Below, piece after piece: positions 45,118 through 55,599 of a stretch of 64,000 nucleotides of DNA. The position numbers and the translations under genes are program-made. The notes under the pieces were generated by a model. It was not told where the DNA came from. It ran no database searches and was given only the letters and a program-made list of their open reading frames with translations. How positions within the stretch are numbered: position 1 is the first letter of the stretch; each line of letters begins with the position of its first letter. Source of the DNA: Orientia tsutsugamushi str. Boryong (GTDB lineage Bacteria > Pseudomonadota > Alphaproteobacteria > Rickettsiales > Rickettsiaceae); the NCBI RefSeq assembly GCF_000063545.1, contig NC_009488.1:1488001-1552000 (forward strand). The letters run 5' to 3'.

Positions 45118-47664
45118 ATGACAGATAAGCACAATGAAGAAGGAAAAGAAAAAAAACTGAAGTTGCCATCTAAAATGATTATTGGCAAGCACGTAGATTC
45201 TAAAAAATTTAAAACTAGCTACTTCACTTCTCATAATAATAGCGTTACAGTGGAAATTAAGGGTGGTAGAAAGTTTAGCAGTAGCTCTTCATTGCCGCAT
45301 AAAATTAATACACAAATTTCAACTATAGATGAATTTAATGAAAAAATCAGTCTTTTAAAAAAGGCTGCTTCATTTGCTAAGAGCGAAGAATATAGAAGCA
45401 ACGTTACTAATTTTTCTTCTACAGTAGAAGTAACAGAGCAGCAAACAGAAGCAGAAAATTCAACTAATATCAACTTATCAGAGCAAACAATAAAAAATAA
45501 TTCACATCAAAGCAGCAGCAATACCATAGAAACAACTCAAGAAAAAAAACAAAATGATGATCTTTCTTCAAACATTACACCTGTTGAAGCTATAACACAG
45601 CTGGAACCTAATCAAAAAATCTTACAAAATCAGCAAAATAGCAGCAGTATATCTTTGAATTCTATTATATCTAAACCACAAAATAAGTCATCTATCGAGA
45701 ATAATGTTGAGTTTGAAACAGAAGCAACATCAACTAAATCTAGTGCTATTTGGACTAAAAAAAATAATAGTGCTAAACCTAAGAAGTCAGATATTTATCA
45801 AATGTTGGATAGTGATTCTAAATCTAAGACTAGAAGTTTTGCAGCTATTAAACGAGCTAGAGACAAAGAAAAGCGTAAGTTACAGAATAATGCTCTTACA
45901 AAAAAAATATATCGCGAAGTTATTATACCAGATACCATTACGGTTAATGAGCTTGCATTACGTATGTCAGAAAAACTTTCAGATGTAATGCAAGCCCTTT
46001 TAAAACTTGGAATTAAAGCTAATATAAATCAAAGTATAGATGTTGATACAGCAGAACTAATTGCTATTAGTTTAGGCCATTCTGTAAAAAGAACGCAGGA
46101 TTCTGATGTAGAAAATATTTTGCACTCAGATAAAGATACGCAAGATTCATTATTACCTAGAGCGCCTATTATAACAGTAATGGGGCATGTAGATCATGGT
46201 AAAACTTGTTTATTGGACGCGTTAAGGTCAACTGATGTAATAAGCACAGAAGCTGGAGGTATAACTCAACATATTGGAGCATATAAGGTCAATCTACCTA
46301 ACAATAAATCAATAACGTTCATTGATACTCCTGGACATGAAGCTTTCAGCGAAATACGAACTAGAGGAGCTAAGGTTACTGACATTGTAGTATTAGTTAT
46401 TGCTGCTAATGATGGTATCAAGCCTCAAACAATAGAAGCAATTAATCATGCCAAAGCTGCTAAAGTACCTATATTAGTAGCAATTAATAAAATTGATGCT
46501 CCAGATGCTAATCCTGATAAAGTTAAAAACGCTCTGCTAGCTCACAATATAGTACCAGAAGATTTAGGAGGAGAAACACTTGTAGTTCCAATATCTGCAT
46601 TAAAAAAAATCAATCTTGACAAACTTGAAGAAGCAATTTTGTTGCTTGCCGATATGCTCGAGCTTAAAGCTAATCCAAATGCCTTAGCATCAGGCACAGT
46701 TATTGAATCTCAAGTTGATCATAAAAGCGGTGTAATAGCTACTATACTAGTTCAGCGCGGAACTTTAAAAATTGGAGATATCTTAATAGCTGGCAATGGT
46801 TTTGGTAAAGTAAAAAGAATGATCAATGATAAAAACCAGCAAGTAAATTATGCTTATCCATCAGATCCAGTTAAAATACTTGGATTAAGCCAAATACCCA
46901 ATGCTGGAGATGCAGTTGCAGTAGTTCAAAATGAAAAGCAAGCCCGTAGTATAGTTGATTATCGTATCAGAAAAGCTAAAGAAGAACAAGATCTTAAGGT
47001 TCATAATATTTCTTTAGAAGAACTTCTTAAACAAGCATCTGCGAACCAATTTAAGGAGCTATCTTTAATTTTAAAAACTGATGTTCATGGCTCTCTTGAA
47101 GCTATTGTAGCTAGTATAAATAAAATTGTTAATGATGAAGTTAAAATAAAGATTCTGCATGCAGCAGTTGGAGTTATTAATGAATCTGATATAATATTAG
47201 CTAATGCTTCTAATGCAACTATTTTAGGGTTTAATGTTAAAATTGATTCTACAGCTAGCATTAAAGCAGAAAGAAATAAAACCAATATTAAATACTATTC
47301 TATAATATATGACTTAATTGACTATGTTAAAAGCGCTGTATCTGGGATGTTATCACCTATTATTCATGAAGAATATACTGGTAGAGCAGAAGTAAGAGCT
47401 GTATTTAATATTACTAAAGTTGGTAAGATAGCTGGGTGTTATGTTACTAAAGGGTACATTCAGCGTAATAGCAAAGTTAAATTGCTTAGAAATAACGAAG
47501 TGATTTTTAGTGGGCCATTGCAAACCTTAAAACGTTTTAAAGAACACACTAAAGAAGTAAAAGAGGGGTTTGAGTGCGGAATAGAGTTAGCTAATTATTA
47601 TGATATCAATGTGGGAGATATAATTGAAGCATTTATAGTAACAGAAGAAAAAGCTAAACTTTAA
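45118..47664 (+). CDS. infB: Translation initiation factor IF-2
   Basis: GTPase that places initiator tRNA on the ribosome, 848 residues. Residues 1-255 are a low-complexity, Ser/Asn/Gln-rich N-terminal extension; the IF2_N module follows ([23 protein letters not shown]). The G domain has GHVDHGKT (~358), DTPGHEAF and NKID. Domains II-IV end with [20 protein letters not shown]. Part of the rimP-rbfA unit, with 30 bp to rbfA. Confidence 0.96.
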   Translation: MTDKHNEEGKEKKLKLPSKMIIGKHVDSKKFKTSYFTSHNNSVTVEIKGGRKFSSSSSLPHKINTQISTIDEFNEKISLLKKAASFAKSEEYRSNVTNFSSTVEVTEQQTEAENSTNINLSEQTIKNNSHQSSSNTIETTQEKKQNDDLSSNITPVEAITQLEPNQKILQNQQNSSSISLNSIISKPQNKSSIENNVEFETEATSTKSSAIWTKKNNSAKPKKSDIYQMLDSDSKSKTRSFAAIKRARDKEKRKLQNNALTKKIYREVIIPDTITVNELALRMSEKLSDVMQALLKLGIKANINQSIDVDTAELIAISLGHSVKRTQDSDVENILHSDKDTQDSLLPRAPIITVMGHVDHGKTCLLDALRSTDVISTEAGGITQHIGAYKVNLPNNKSITFIDTPGHEAFSEIRTRGAKVTDIVVLVIAANDGIKPQTIEAINHAKAAKVPILVAINKIDAPDANPDKVKNALLAHNIVPEDLGGETLVVPISALKKINLDKLEEAILLLADMLELKANPNALASGTVIESQVDHKSGVIATILVQRGTLKIGDILIAGNGFGKVKRMINDKNQQVNYAYPSDPVKILGLSQIPNAGDAVAVVQNEKQARSIVDYRIRKAKEEQDLKVHNISLEELLKQASANQFKELSLILKTDVHGSLEAIVASINKIVNDEVKIKILHAAVGVINESDIILANASNATILGFNVKIDSTASIKAERNKTNIKYYSIIYDLIDYVKSAVSGMLSPIIHEEYTGRAEVRAVFNITKVGKIAGCYVTKGYIQRNSKVKLLRNNEVIFSGPLQTLKRFKEHTKEVKEGFECGIELANYYDINVGDIIEAFIVTEEKAKL

Positions 47665-47694
47665 CTTATTGACTAATGCTAATAGTGAATTGTT

Positions 47695-48057
47695 ATGAAG
47701 AAAATATATCAAGCAAAATCATATAAGACTTTAAGAACTGCTAATATGATAAGACTAGCTTTAATTGATGTTCTACACTCAAATAAACTGCATACAGATT
47801 TATTTGAGTGCAAGATAACTGTCACAAAAGTGCTAGCACAAGCCGGTCAAGGAATGTATCACTGCTACATTTTACCATTTAGCAATTCAAAACTATCTCA
47901 AGATAAACTTATGCATGCTATTAATGATTCTCTTCCTATAATTAGGAGAATGATTACGCAAAAAATCAATTTAAAATACTCGCCAGAATTAAGAATTTTC
48001 TATGATTATGGATTTGATAATGCTGCAAATGTAGATAAAATTTTAAAATCATTATGA
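47695..48057 (+). CDS. rbfA: Ribosome-binding factor A
   Basis: 30S maturation factor of 120 residues with the single KH-like domain (RTANMIRLALIDVLHS..., ITVTKVLAQAG..MYHCYILPF, LRRMITQKINLKYSPELRIFYD). In many genomes truB or rpsO follows; here the operon is cut 4 bp after the stop by an IS stub leading into group II intron copy B. Confidence 0.93.
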   Translation: MKKIYQAKSYKTLRTANMIRLALIDVLHSNKLHTDLFECKITVTKVLAQAGQGMYHCYILPFSNSKLSQDKLMHAINDSLPIIRRMITQKINLKYSPELRIFYDYGFDNAANVDKILKSL

Positions 48058-48061
48058 TAAT

Positions 48062-48127
48062 AGACCTCGTTCGAAACTGGTTAAGGTAGATCAAAATTAT
48101 AAATGCCAGAGATCAAATTAAATCTAT
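48062..48127 (-). mobile_element. IS5-family end stub attached to group II intron copy B
   Basis: Same 66-bp stub as at 36068, including its private substitutions, preceded by AAT. It begins 4 bp after the rbfA stop. Confidence 0.75.
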
Positions 48128-49467
48128 ATGAGTAGACCTAACCAATCGCTCAATTAGGCCCCTCCTCAGAACCGGACTTTGCAGAATTACCGCATCCGGC
48201 TCTCAAAAATAAGATAAGCATTATGCCTTATTTGTTTTCTAGAACATTGAGACAATCTTTCCAATTTTAGGAAAATTTACTTTTTTAAGTATCTCGGTTA
48301 GTCTTTTCCAATTCATCTTACGTTTTCCTCCCATTCTATTAAACCAGTTATATATTGCCCGTTTACTTTGGTTGATAAATGAACTTACTCGTCTTTTGTT
48401 ATCCGATATACCATGATAGTTGATCCATTCACCTAATAACTCTAATGACTTGTGATAATGTTTGTGTTTTATCTTGCTTGTTTAGCTGACTGACTACGCA
48501 AATATTTTCTCAGTCCTTTCAGTTTCTCAGTAAAACGATCTCTCCTTGAGGTATATTTTAGTCTCCATGTTGTGCCAAATCTTGATTTGCCCCAATAGCA
48601 AGTAAATCCAAGAAAATTATAACTTGCGATCTTCTTGTCTTGTTTGGCTAAATTTGCAGCATGGTCTCTACCAGATTTAATCATTTGTGATTTAGCTTCA
48701 TTGATATTTAGCCCATACTTATTTAACCTTTTAGGCAAAACATCATAAAACCTTTTCGCATCTGTTTCCTTTTCAAAGACAAATACCATATCGTCGCAGT
48801 ACCTCACCATTCCTGTTTGTCCCATTAAGTTTTCTTTGCTGATTTTTGCAAACCAGCTATCTATAACATAATGCAGAAAGACATTTGCCAGGATTGGTGA
48901 AACTATTGATCCTTGACGACAACCTTCTTTGTTAGTAACTATAGTACCATTTTCTATGATTGGTGTTTCAATCAGTTTCATAACTAGTCTTAGAAATTTC
49001 TTGTCAGATATTCTCTTTCTTAGAAATTCCATCAACTCACAATGCTTGATTGTATTGAAACACTTTGTTATATCAATCTCTACTATAGCCCCTTTATTGA
49101 AGTTATACGTAAGTCTATTTAACTTCCTTAAAGCATCGTGTGCATTTAATTTAGGTCGAAATCCATAGGAATACTTTAAGAATATTGGCTCAAACACAGA
49201 GTTTAGTATCTTGCTTACTGTAGACTCGATTATCTTATCTTAAAAACATGATATTATCAAAGGTCTTTTGCCTCCATCTTCTTTTGGAATTTCCGTTATT
49301 CGTGCAGGTTTAGCCTGATATTGCCCTTTGCGAATTCTAGTAAGAAGCGAAAGCAGATTTGCTTTCAACTTCTTACCATAATCCTCTTTAGTTATACCAT
49401 CTATTCCAATAGCTTTATTGCTATCGAGTTCCTTATATTGTTCTTCTAACATCTTTAAATCAATAAT
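48128..49467 (-). mobile_element. Group II intron copy B, 5'-truncated
   Basis: Nearly identical to copy A from the 3' end (48128, with domain V at 48165-48204) to the early RT codons. At 49467 it stops and IS982 sequence begins (after ATCTTTAAATCAAT). All 5' RNA domains are missing, so it cannot splice. Confidence 0.8.
48469..49452 (-). pseudogene. Group II intron reverse transcriptase, copy B
   Basis: Two frame pieces in phase, 49240-49452 and 48469-49197, separated by a GAA-to-TAA stop in ISCFEDK. It retains KRISDKKF after LMEFLR, which copy A lost, so the two copies diverged by separate lesions. The catalytic RYCDD and GCRQGSIVSPILANVF are intact. It shares with copy A the +1 shift that detaches the maturase tail, so that lesion predates the duplication. 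The N-terminal ~37 residues are missing. Confidence 0.82.
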
Positions 49468-49885
49468 AAAGGCGAAATAATGTCAGTTAAAATTACTAAA
49501 AGCAATAAAAGCGACCTATCTATAGCTTCAGTTATTTCTAAAGTCTTATCTGGTAAATTGTTTGGTGATAAAGCTTACATATCTAAAGAGTTATTTCATC
49601 AACTGCTGACCAATGGTCTACGTTTATTTACTAATCTTCGTAAAGATATGAAAACATATTTATTGGTCATACAAGATAAGCAGTTATTAAATAAACGTTC
49701 CTTAATTGAGTCTGTTTTTAATGTACTAAAAAAACATATGCATTTAGAGCATACTCGACACCCTTCTCCTCTTAATTTCTTTGTTCATATAATTGCTTCT
49801 CTTGCTAGTTATTCTATCTCTAAACTTAATCCCCATTTATCTCTTCTTCTTCTGACTCCTTATCCTAAATTGACGTTTATATTCT
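49468..49885 (+). pseudogene. IS982-family transposase, C-terminal half
   Basis: 136 codons open from ATG 49480: MSVKITKSNKSD...LFGDKAYISKELFHQLLTNGLRLFTNLRKDMKTYLL...LNKRSLIESVFNVLKKHMHLEHTRHPSPLNFFVHI. The GDKAYIS Asp and the IES Glu of the DDE triad are present; the first Asp with the N-terminal half is missing. It ends with the IS982 terminus CTTATCCTAAATTGACGT near 49880. This is the best preserved 3' half in the window. Confidence 0.8.
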
Positions 49886-49935
49886 CATGATTTAAATCTT
49901 TTGAGAAAAAGTAGTTTTAAGCCAAATCAAGAGAA

Positions 49936-50004
49936 TGAAATATCACTATAACTTTAGATATGCTTTGTAAAATATATAACATAACTGTTTTATACTGGTT
50001 TAGC
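49936..50004. repeat. Partial TATA-type hairpin MITE
   Basis: Aligns with the right-hand 70 bp of the repeat at 59881-59981 (ATATCACTATAACTTTAGATA... to ATAACTGTTTTATACTGGTTTAGC), followed by TATA. The left arm is missing. Confidence 0.55.
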
Positions 50005-50482
50005 TATATCATCTTAAAAGCTCTTTGATACTTAATTATTTAATAGACATCTTTCGAAACTAGTTAAGGTAGTTCAAAATTATAAATGCCAGAGATCAAA
50101 TTAAATCTAAGACCGAATCTTTTACGTCTATTTCGATATTTGTCAGCAATAATTTTGAACTGTTTTAGCATACCGATAACGGTTTCATTCACAACTTTTT
50201 CTCGTGCTAACCTAAGATTATTCTTTTTATCATTTTTAGTTAAAGGATTTTTCTTGCTTTTTTTCTTTGGTAATTCAGAATTATTGTGAATTTTTTGTAT
50301 ACCTTGATATCCTATATCAGTAATAGCTTTAATCTTAGGATGGATAAGGATTTTGGATTCCTTAAATAATCTAAAGTCATGTTTTTTACCGTTAGAAAAA
50401 TCTGTACATATTACTTGGTTGGTTTTCTTGTCTACCACTATTTGAGTTTTTAGTGTATGCCTTTTCTTCTTTCATGAATAAT

Positions 50483-51389
50483 AGACTTCTTTCGAAACTA
50501 TACAATGATGTAAAATGGTGTTATAAAAATCTGATTTGAAGTAACAATGAAATTAGATCAGATTAAAGAGTTAAAGGATGAAAAATTTCGTCGATTAACA
50601 GGAGTAAGGAAGGGAACATTCTCAAAGATGGTGGATATTTTGAGGAAAGCTGATGGTGTTAAGAAATCAAAAGGAGGGCGTAAAAATAAGCTCAATTTGG
50701 AGGAACAGTTATTGATGGCCTTAGAATACCTTAGAGAATACCGTACTTATTTTCATATAGGTCAGAACTATGGGATTAGTGAAAGTTCAGCATATAAAGC
50801 TGTAAAATGGGTAGAAGACACCTTAGTTAAACACCCAAACTTTGCTCTTCCAGGTCGTAAAGCTCTAATGAATAGCGATATGAATTATGAAGTAGTCTTG
50901 ATTGATGCTACTGAGAGTCCAATAGAAAGACCCAAAAAAAACAAAAATTCTATTATTCAGGAAAGAAGAAAAGGCATACACTAAAGACTCAAATAGTGGT
51001 AGACAAGAAAACACGCCAAGTAATATGTACAGATTTTTCTAACGGTAAAAAACATGACTTTAGATTATTTAAGGAATCCAAAATTCTTATCCACCCTAAG
51101 ATTAAAGCGATTACTGATACAGGATATCAAGGTATACAAAAAATTCACAATAATTCTGCATTACCAAAGAAAAAAAGCAAAAAAAATCCTTTAACTAAAA
51201 ATGATAAAAAGAATAATCGTAGGTTAGCAGGAAAAAGAGTTGTCAATGAAAACGTTATTGCTATGCTAAAACGGTTCAAAATTATTGCTGACAAATATCG
51301 AAATAGACGTAAAAGATTCGGTCTTAGATTTAATTTGATCTCTGGCATTTATAATTTTGAACTACCTTAACCAGTTTTGAAAGAGGTCT
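50483..51389 (+). mobile_element. IS5-family element, 907 bp, intact-looking
   Basis: Ends AGACTTCTTTCGAAACT and AGTTTTGAAAGAGGTCT, with AAT duplicated (50480-50482, 51390-51392). It is inserted in the older copy of the same IS, and the rebuilt site CATGAATAATAGAATT matches the uninterrupted copies. It is the only copy in this window with both transposase halves open. Confidence 0.9.
50547..51370 (+). CDS. IS5-family transposase produced by -1 frameshift (orfAB)
   Basis: orfA is 50547-50984; the downstream half, open from well before the GTG at 50996, ends at 51370. At 50936-50942 the zero-frame heptamer A-AAA-AAC is the canonical -1 slip site. Slipping there joins TESPIERPKK to QKFYYSGKKKRHTLKTQ, the expected continuous DDE transposase sequence (~273 residues), so the fusion is very probably the active enzyme. 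The first Asp is in VLIDATESP, the second in AITDTGYQG and the Glu in VNENVIAML. The N-terminal HTH is around GISESSAYKAVKWVE. orfA alone might act as a repressor, as in related IS. Confidence 0.85.
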
Positions 51390-51921
51390 AATAGAATTTT
51401 TGTTTTTTTTATGTCTTTCTATAGGACTCTTAGTAGCATCAATCAAGACTACTTTATAATTCATATCACTCTTCATTAGAGTTTTACGACTTGGAAGAGC
51501 AAAGTTTGGGTGTTTAACTAAGGTGCCTTCTACCCATTTAACAGCTTTATATGCTGAACTTTCACTAATCCCATAGTTTCTGACCTATATGGAAATAAGT
51601 ACAGTATTCTCTAAGGTATTCTAAGACCATCAGCAACTGTTCCTCCAAATTGAGCTTATTTTTACGCCTACTTTTTGATTTCTTAAGACCATCAGCTTTC
51701 CTCAAAATATCCACCATCTTTGCAAATGTTCCCTTCCTTACTCCTGTTAATCGACGAAATTTTTCATCCTTTAACTCTTTAATCTGATCGAATTTCATTA
51801 TTACTTCAAATCACATATTTATAACACCATTCTACATCATTGTCTAGTTTCGAAAGAAGTCTAATTTAGGAATTAAAATTTTGCATATATCATGCTCATG
51901 TTCTAAGCACGTGATACTTAT

Positions 51922-52752
51922 CTATATTTCATTCATTTCAAAGAATTTTATATTAAAACAGTTAGTGGCAGTAATAATGTTATTTGGTAGTAGTTCTAAG
52001 TTGTATTGACTATCATAAGCATTGCCATAGATTTTTGTATAGCTATTAATTTTATCAGGTGCTTTTATTCCAAGATATATTGACTTTAATATAGTGTATA
52101 ATGCTAAATATTGGCAAATTAACGGCGATGCTAAACGATGCTCTATTCTTAAAGGTAAGCTATTTGGAATCCTAATTGCGACTGTGCGATTATTGCAACC
52201 ATAAGCAATATGAGTTGGAGCCATGAAATTTTTATTTAGTCTTAAAAAATCTTCTTCACGATGGACAAATACTAAAAAAGTTTCCTTCATATAATGACAA
52301 ATACTATTAATTGTTGAGGTTAGAATATTAGAATCTTGTTCAAAGACGTTTAAATTGTTGCAATCTAACAATTCGATGTGAAAATGTAATGCATTACCAT
52401 AATCAGATAGATATGGTTTAGCATCAAACTTTGATACTCCATTATATGATCTAGCCATTAACTGAATTTTGGTAATAGTATTATTAATTAATTGAGCTAA
52501 GTATGTTAGGTTTTCAGTAGGTGAAATTTCAATTTCATATTGACAGTATCCTCTTTCTTTCTTTAAATTATAGGTTTTGAGATATGAGTATAATTTTTGT
52601 TTAACATCATTTGGTTCTAAGTAAAATTCTATTTCTACGCCAACTCTAATCTTATAATTAAAATTTTGTGCTAATTTTTTTTGCAATTGCTCTAATGCGT
52701 TTACTTTTTTTAAATTATTTGATAGGCTTAATGGAAAATCGTTATTCTGCAT
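51922..52752 (-). CDS. Short glutamine synthetase-like protein
   Basis: About 276 residues from ATG 52752 (an alternative ATG at 52773 overlaps the opposite gene). It has features of the GS catalytic domain: VGVEIEFYL, GYCQYEIEISPTE, ALHFHIELLD, APTHIAYGCNNRTVAIRIP and RIEHRLASPLICQYLALY. Typical GlnA is ~450 residues with an N-terminal beta-grasp domain, which is absent here. Glutamine synthesis is therefore uncertain; a gamma-glutamyl ligase role is equally possible. It is divergent from pgeF and their start codons share one GCATGC. Confidence 0.65.
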   Translation of the reverse strand: MQNNDFPLSLSNNLKKVNALEQLQKKLAQNFNYKIRVGVEIEFYLEPNDVKQKLYSYLKTYNLKKERGYCQYEIEISPTENLTYLAQLINNTITKIQLMARSYNGVSKFDAKPYLSDYGNALHFHIELLDCNNLNVFEQDSNILTSTINSICHYMKETFLVFVHREEDFLRLNKNFMAPTHIAYGCNNRTVAIRIPNSLPLRIEHRLASPLICQYLALYTILKSIYLGIKAPDKINSYTKIYGNAYDSQYNLELLPNNIITATNCFNIKFFEMNEI

Positions 52753-53482
52753 GCAAAACTTAATACCTGACAATATATCATATAAATTTTTTGATAAAAG
52801 TTTTATACAATCTAGCGGAGTATACTCACTTTCACATCAGGATAATAAAACTATTAATTCTAAGCAAGTAGCAAATAATAGGCAGTTAGTTATCAATTAT
52901 TTTTCAGCCAAAGGTCTGATGATCTTAAATCAAAAACATGGCAATAGCGTATATTGCGCTAAAGAGATTAACTGTGTGCATGATCCTATTGCTGATGGTG
53001 TGGTTACTAATCTCTCACAGTTAATACTAGGCATTCAAACAGCTGATTGCGTGCCGGTTCTATTGTTTGATAGAGATGGAACAACAATTGGAGCAGCTCA
53101 TTGTGGTTGGAGAGGTACTAAAGCTAATATTCTAAAGAATGTTATTTACTTAATGCGAAATTTAAATAATATGGTTAATATAAAAGCTATAGTAGGGCCA
53201 GCTATTCAACAAGCTTCTTATGAAGTTGATCAAAATTTGTATAGTGCTTTTATACAAGAAAATAGCGATTATCAATCTTTTTTTAAACCATTAGACTTTG
53301 ATGGTAAATTTTTATTTGATTTGGTAGGCCTTGTACAAGCTAAACTATTAGAAGAAAATGTTGAGATAGTTAAAGTTTATCAAGATAATACTTACTCGTT
53401 ACCAAAATTGTATCCAAGCTATAGACGTGATCGTCATATAAATTACCATATATTATCTACTATAGTGATCAATAATGCTTAA
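52751..53482 (+). CDS. pgeF: YfiH/PgeF family protein (peptidoglycan editing factor, laccase-domain)
   Basis: 243 residues of the multicopper-like YfiH fold. Metal-site motifs are visible: QKHGNSVY (His), QTADCVPVLL (Cys) and GAAHCGWRGT (His). The C-terminal PSYRRD is also diagnostic. The family removes or prevents L-Ser misincorporation in wall precursors in E. coli and acts on purine nucleosides elsewhere; which applies here is unknown. It overlaps ccmC by 8 bp. Confidence 0.88.
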   Translation: MQNLIPDNISYKFFDKSFIQSSGVYSLSHQDNKTINSKQVANNRQLVINYFSAKGLMILNQKHGNSVYCAKEINCVHDPIADGVVTNLSQLILGIQTADCVPVLLFDRDGTTIGAAHCGWRGTKANILKNVIYLMRNLNNMVNIKAIVGPAIQQASYEVDQNLYSAFIQENSDYQSFFKPLDFDGKFLFDLVGLVQAKLLEENVEIVKVYQDNTYSLPKLYPSYRRDRHINYHILSTIVINNA

Positions 53483-54185
53483 GTTACTTAATCCTAAAGT
53501 TTTTTTACAGTTATCACGACAAATATTGCCTTATTTGATAGTTATATTTGTAGCTATTTTTAGCTATGGTATTTATTTATCTCTTTTTAATTCTCCAATT
53601 GATTATCAGCAGGGAGAGTTAGTAAGAATAATGTATATACATGTTCCATCAGCATGGTTAGCAGTAATGATATATGTTATAATGGCTATATGCAGCTTTG
53701 GATCAATAGTTTGGAAGATTAGAATGTTATATATAATTGCTATATCAGCAGCTCCTATAGGTTGTTGTTTTACAGCAATTACGTTGATTACTGGATCAAT
53801 TTGGGGAAAAATGACTTGGGGGACTTGGTGGGTATGGGATGCTAGATTAACATCAACACTAGTATTGTTATTATTATATCTAAGTTATATTATAGTAGTA
53901 AATGCTGGAGATAATATATTACGCTGTGAAAAACCAGCTGCAGTGACTTCTTTAATTGGAGTTATTAATATACCTATCGTTAAATTTTCAGTTAACATTT
54001 GGAGTACGCTACATCAACAATCTAGCGTTCTAAAAATTGGAGGACCTGCTATTCATATTTCAATGTTAAAACCTCTGATAGTAATGTTCTTAGCATTTGT
54101 AATTTATTTTATTATTGTAATTATTTGTAGAGTAAATATACTATTTATTCGATTAAAGTTATTTAATTCTATGAGCTTTAGGTAA
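53475..54185 (+). CDS. ccmC: Heme exporter protein CcmC
   Basis: Inner-membrane heme-handling protein of system I cytochrome c maturation, 236 residues and six membrane segments. The tryptophan-rich motif [18 protein letters not shown] lies at about residues 113-130, with conserved histidines in [11 protein letters not shown] and [11 protein letters not shown]. The ATG lies inside pgeF. fdxA follows after 5 bp. Confidence 0.93.
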   Translation: MLKLLNPKVFLQLSRQILPYLIVIFVAIFSYGIYLSLFNSPIDYQQGELVRIMYIHVPSAWLAVMIYVIMAICSFGSIVWKIRMLYIIAISAAPIGCCFTAITLITGSIWGKMTWGTWWVWDARLTSTLVLLLLYLSYIIVVNAGDNILRCEKPAAVTSLIGVINIPIVKFSVNIWSTLHQQSSVLKIGGPAIHISMLKPLIVMFLAFVIYFIIVIICRVNILFIRLKLFNSMSFR

Positions 54186-54190
54186 TAGTT

Positions 54191-54511
54191 ATGACTTACG
54201 TTGTTACAGATTCTTGTGTAAAATGCAAGTATACTGATTGTGTAGAAGTCTGTCCTGTAGACTGCTTTCATGAAGGAGAAATGATGGTTGTTATTGATCC
54301 TGAGAAATGCATTGATTGTGGTGTTTGTGAAGCAGAATGTCCAGTAGGAGCTATTAAACCAGAAGCTGAAGAATTAATTAAATGGATAGAGCTTGGCCAG
54401 GAATTTTCTAAGAAATGGCCACAGATTTTACATAAAAAAGCTCCACTACCTCAAGCTGATTTGTACAAGGATAAAACTAATAAGTTTGAGAAGTATTGCA
54501 TTTCAAAATAA
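54191..54511 (+). CDS. fdxA: 7Fe-type ferredoxin FdxA
   Basis: 106-residue soluble electron carrier. Cysteine spacing [17 protein letters not shown] followed by [12 protein letters not shown] fits the 3Fe-4S/4Fe-4S ferredoxins of the FdxA type, with a C-terminal extension of ~45 residues. It belongs to the pgeF-ccmC-fdxA run. Confidence 0.92.
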   Translation: MTYVVTDSCVKCKYTDCVEVCPVDCFHEGEMMVVIDPEKCIDCGVCEAECPVGAIKPEAEELIKWIELGQEFSKKWPQILHKKAPLPQADLYKDKTNKFEKYCISK

Positions 54512-54646
54512 AGAATATTATTAATTGCTACCAAGTATTAAAGCGTATGTGCAAATTATAGTATATATTTAATTTATTAGAAACTGGCCACTTAAGGTAG
54601 ATGATAAAGTAACTTTTTTAATAGAAATACTAAATTTATAATAATT

Positions 54647-55471
54647 ATGGTGATATTATCCTTATATAAAAAAACAGTTGCTATAATAATATTATTAATA
54701 ATGATTCTGTGTAATAGTATTAGTATAGTTTGCGCTAAGTTATTAAAAGATGCATCAACTACAATAGAGCTAGTTCCATATCAAGCTAATGAGCTGACTC
54801 CTGAAAAAATTAATGATCAGATAAGACAATATATTCTTAGTCATCCTGAGGTAATTTTAGAGTCTATCGAAATTATGCAACAAAAGCAACAGCAGCAAGA
54901 ACAAGAGTATTTTGCTGGTGCTATTAATGAACAACTAAAAATTTTGCATGATACTCATAACTTGCCTATGGTTGGCAATATACATGGTAATGTAATTATA
55001 ACTATTTTTTATGATTATAATTGTAAATATTGCAAACTATTAAATAACATAGTTAATAAGTTAATTATTGAAAATGAAGATATAAAAATTATATGGGTGC
55101 CTTTAGCAATTTTAGAAGGGCTATCAGAACATGCTGCTAAAATTGCTTTAGCAGTCTACGAAAAAGCTCCAAGTAAATTTCATATATTCCATAATAAAAT
55201 AATGAGTTTAACTAAAGTTACTTTACAGGATATTGAAAATATCTTAGTTGAAGCTGAAATAGATGTTGATAAAGTTAATGATTTAACTAATAGTCCTAAT
55301 ATACAGAATATATTGTCTATGATTAATAATATAGCTTCTAAGTGTAATTTAAATGGAGTACCACTCACAGTCATTGGTAATAGGGTATATACAGGCTTAG
55401 TTGATAAATTACAACAAGGAGTTAATGAAGCCAGGGAAAAAAACAAAGCTATTGTTTGTCCTCTTAAATAA
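54647..55471 (+). CDS. DsbA-family thiol oxidoreductase (Com1-like), exported
   Basis: 274 residues. A hydrophobic N-terminal segment (~10-30, ending SIVCAK) indicates export or anchoring. The thioredoxin fold starts near residue 105 (GNVIITIFYDYNCKYCKLLNNIV) with active site CKYC, followed by a helical insert (LEGLSEHAAKIALAVYEKAPSKF) and the cis-Pro region NGVPLTVIGNRVYTG. It probably forms or shuffles disulphides in envelope or secreted proteins. Residues 55-100 (PEVILESIEIMQQKQQQQEQEY) form a helical lead as in Com1-type proteins. Single gene by spacing. Confidence 0.85.
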   Translation: MVILSLYKKTVAIIILLIMILCNSISIVCAKLLKDASTTIELVPYQANELTPEKINDQIRQYILSHPEVILESIEIMQQKQQQQEQEYFAGAINEQLKILHDTHNLPMVGNIHGNVIITIFYDYNCKYCKLLNNIVNKLIIENEDIKIIWVPLAILEGLSEHAAKIALAVYEKAPSKFHIFHNKIMSLTKVTLQDIENILVEAEIDVDKVNDLTNSPNIQNILSMINNIASKCNLNGVPLTVIGNRVYTGLVDKLQQGVNEAREKNKAIVCPLK

Positions 55472-55599
55472 AAACAGTAAAATTGTGTAATTCGTGAAGT
55501 TATAGACATTTGATGAGCGTTACTCTATAATAATATAATTCATAAGTCTGATAAGTAAATTTAAATAAGATATTAAACTTAGAGTCTTGGTAAATAACA

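Larger units (their letters stand above)
50045..51862 (-). mobile_element. Older IS5-family element split by a younger copy
   Basis: Its ends lie at 50045 (AGACATCTTTCGAAACT) and 51862 (TTTCGAAAGAAGTCT) with AAT outside both. Removing 50483-51389 plus one AAT restores a 908-bp element. orfB (50064-50438) is open; orfA survives only as 51565-51798 because an extra T near 51579 shifts frame, and PIERPKK is changed. It is inactive. Confidence 0.88.
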
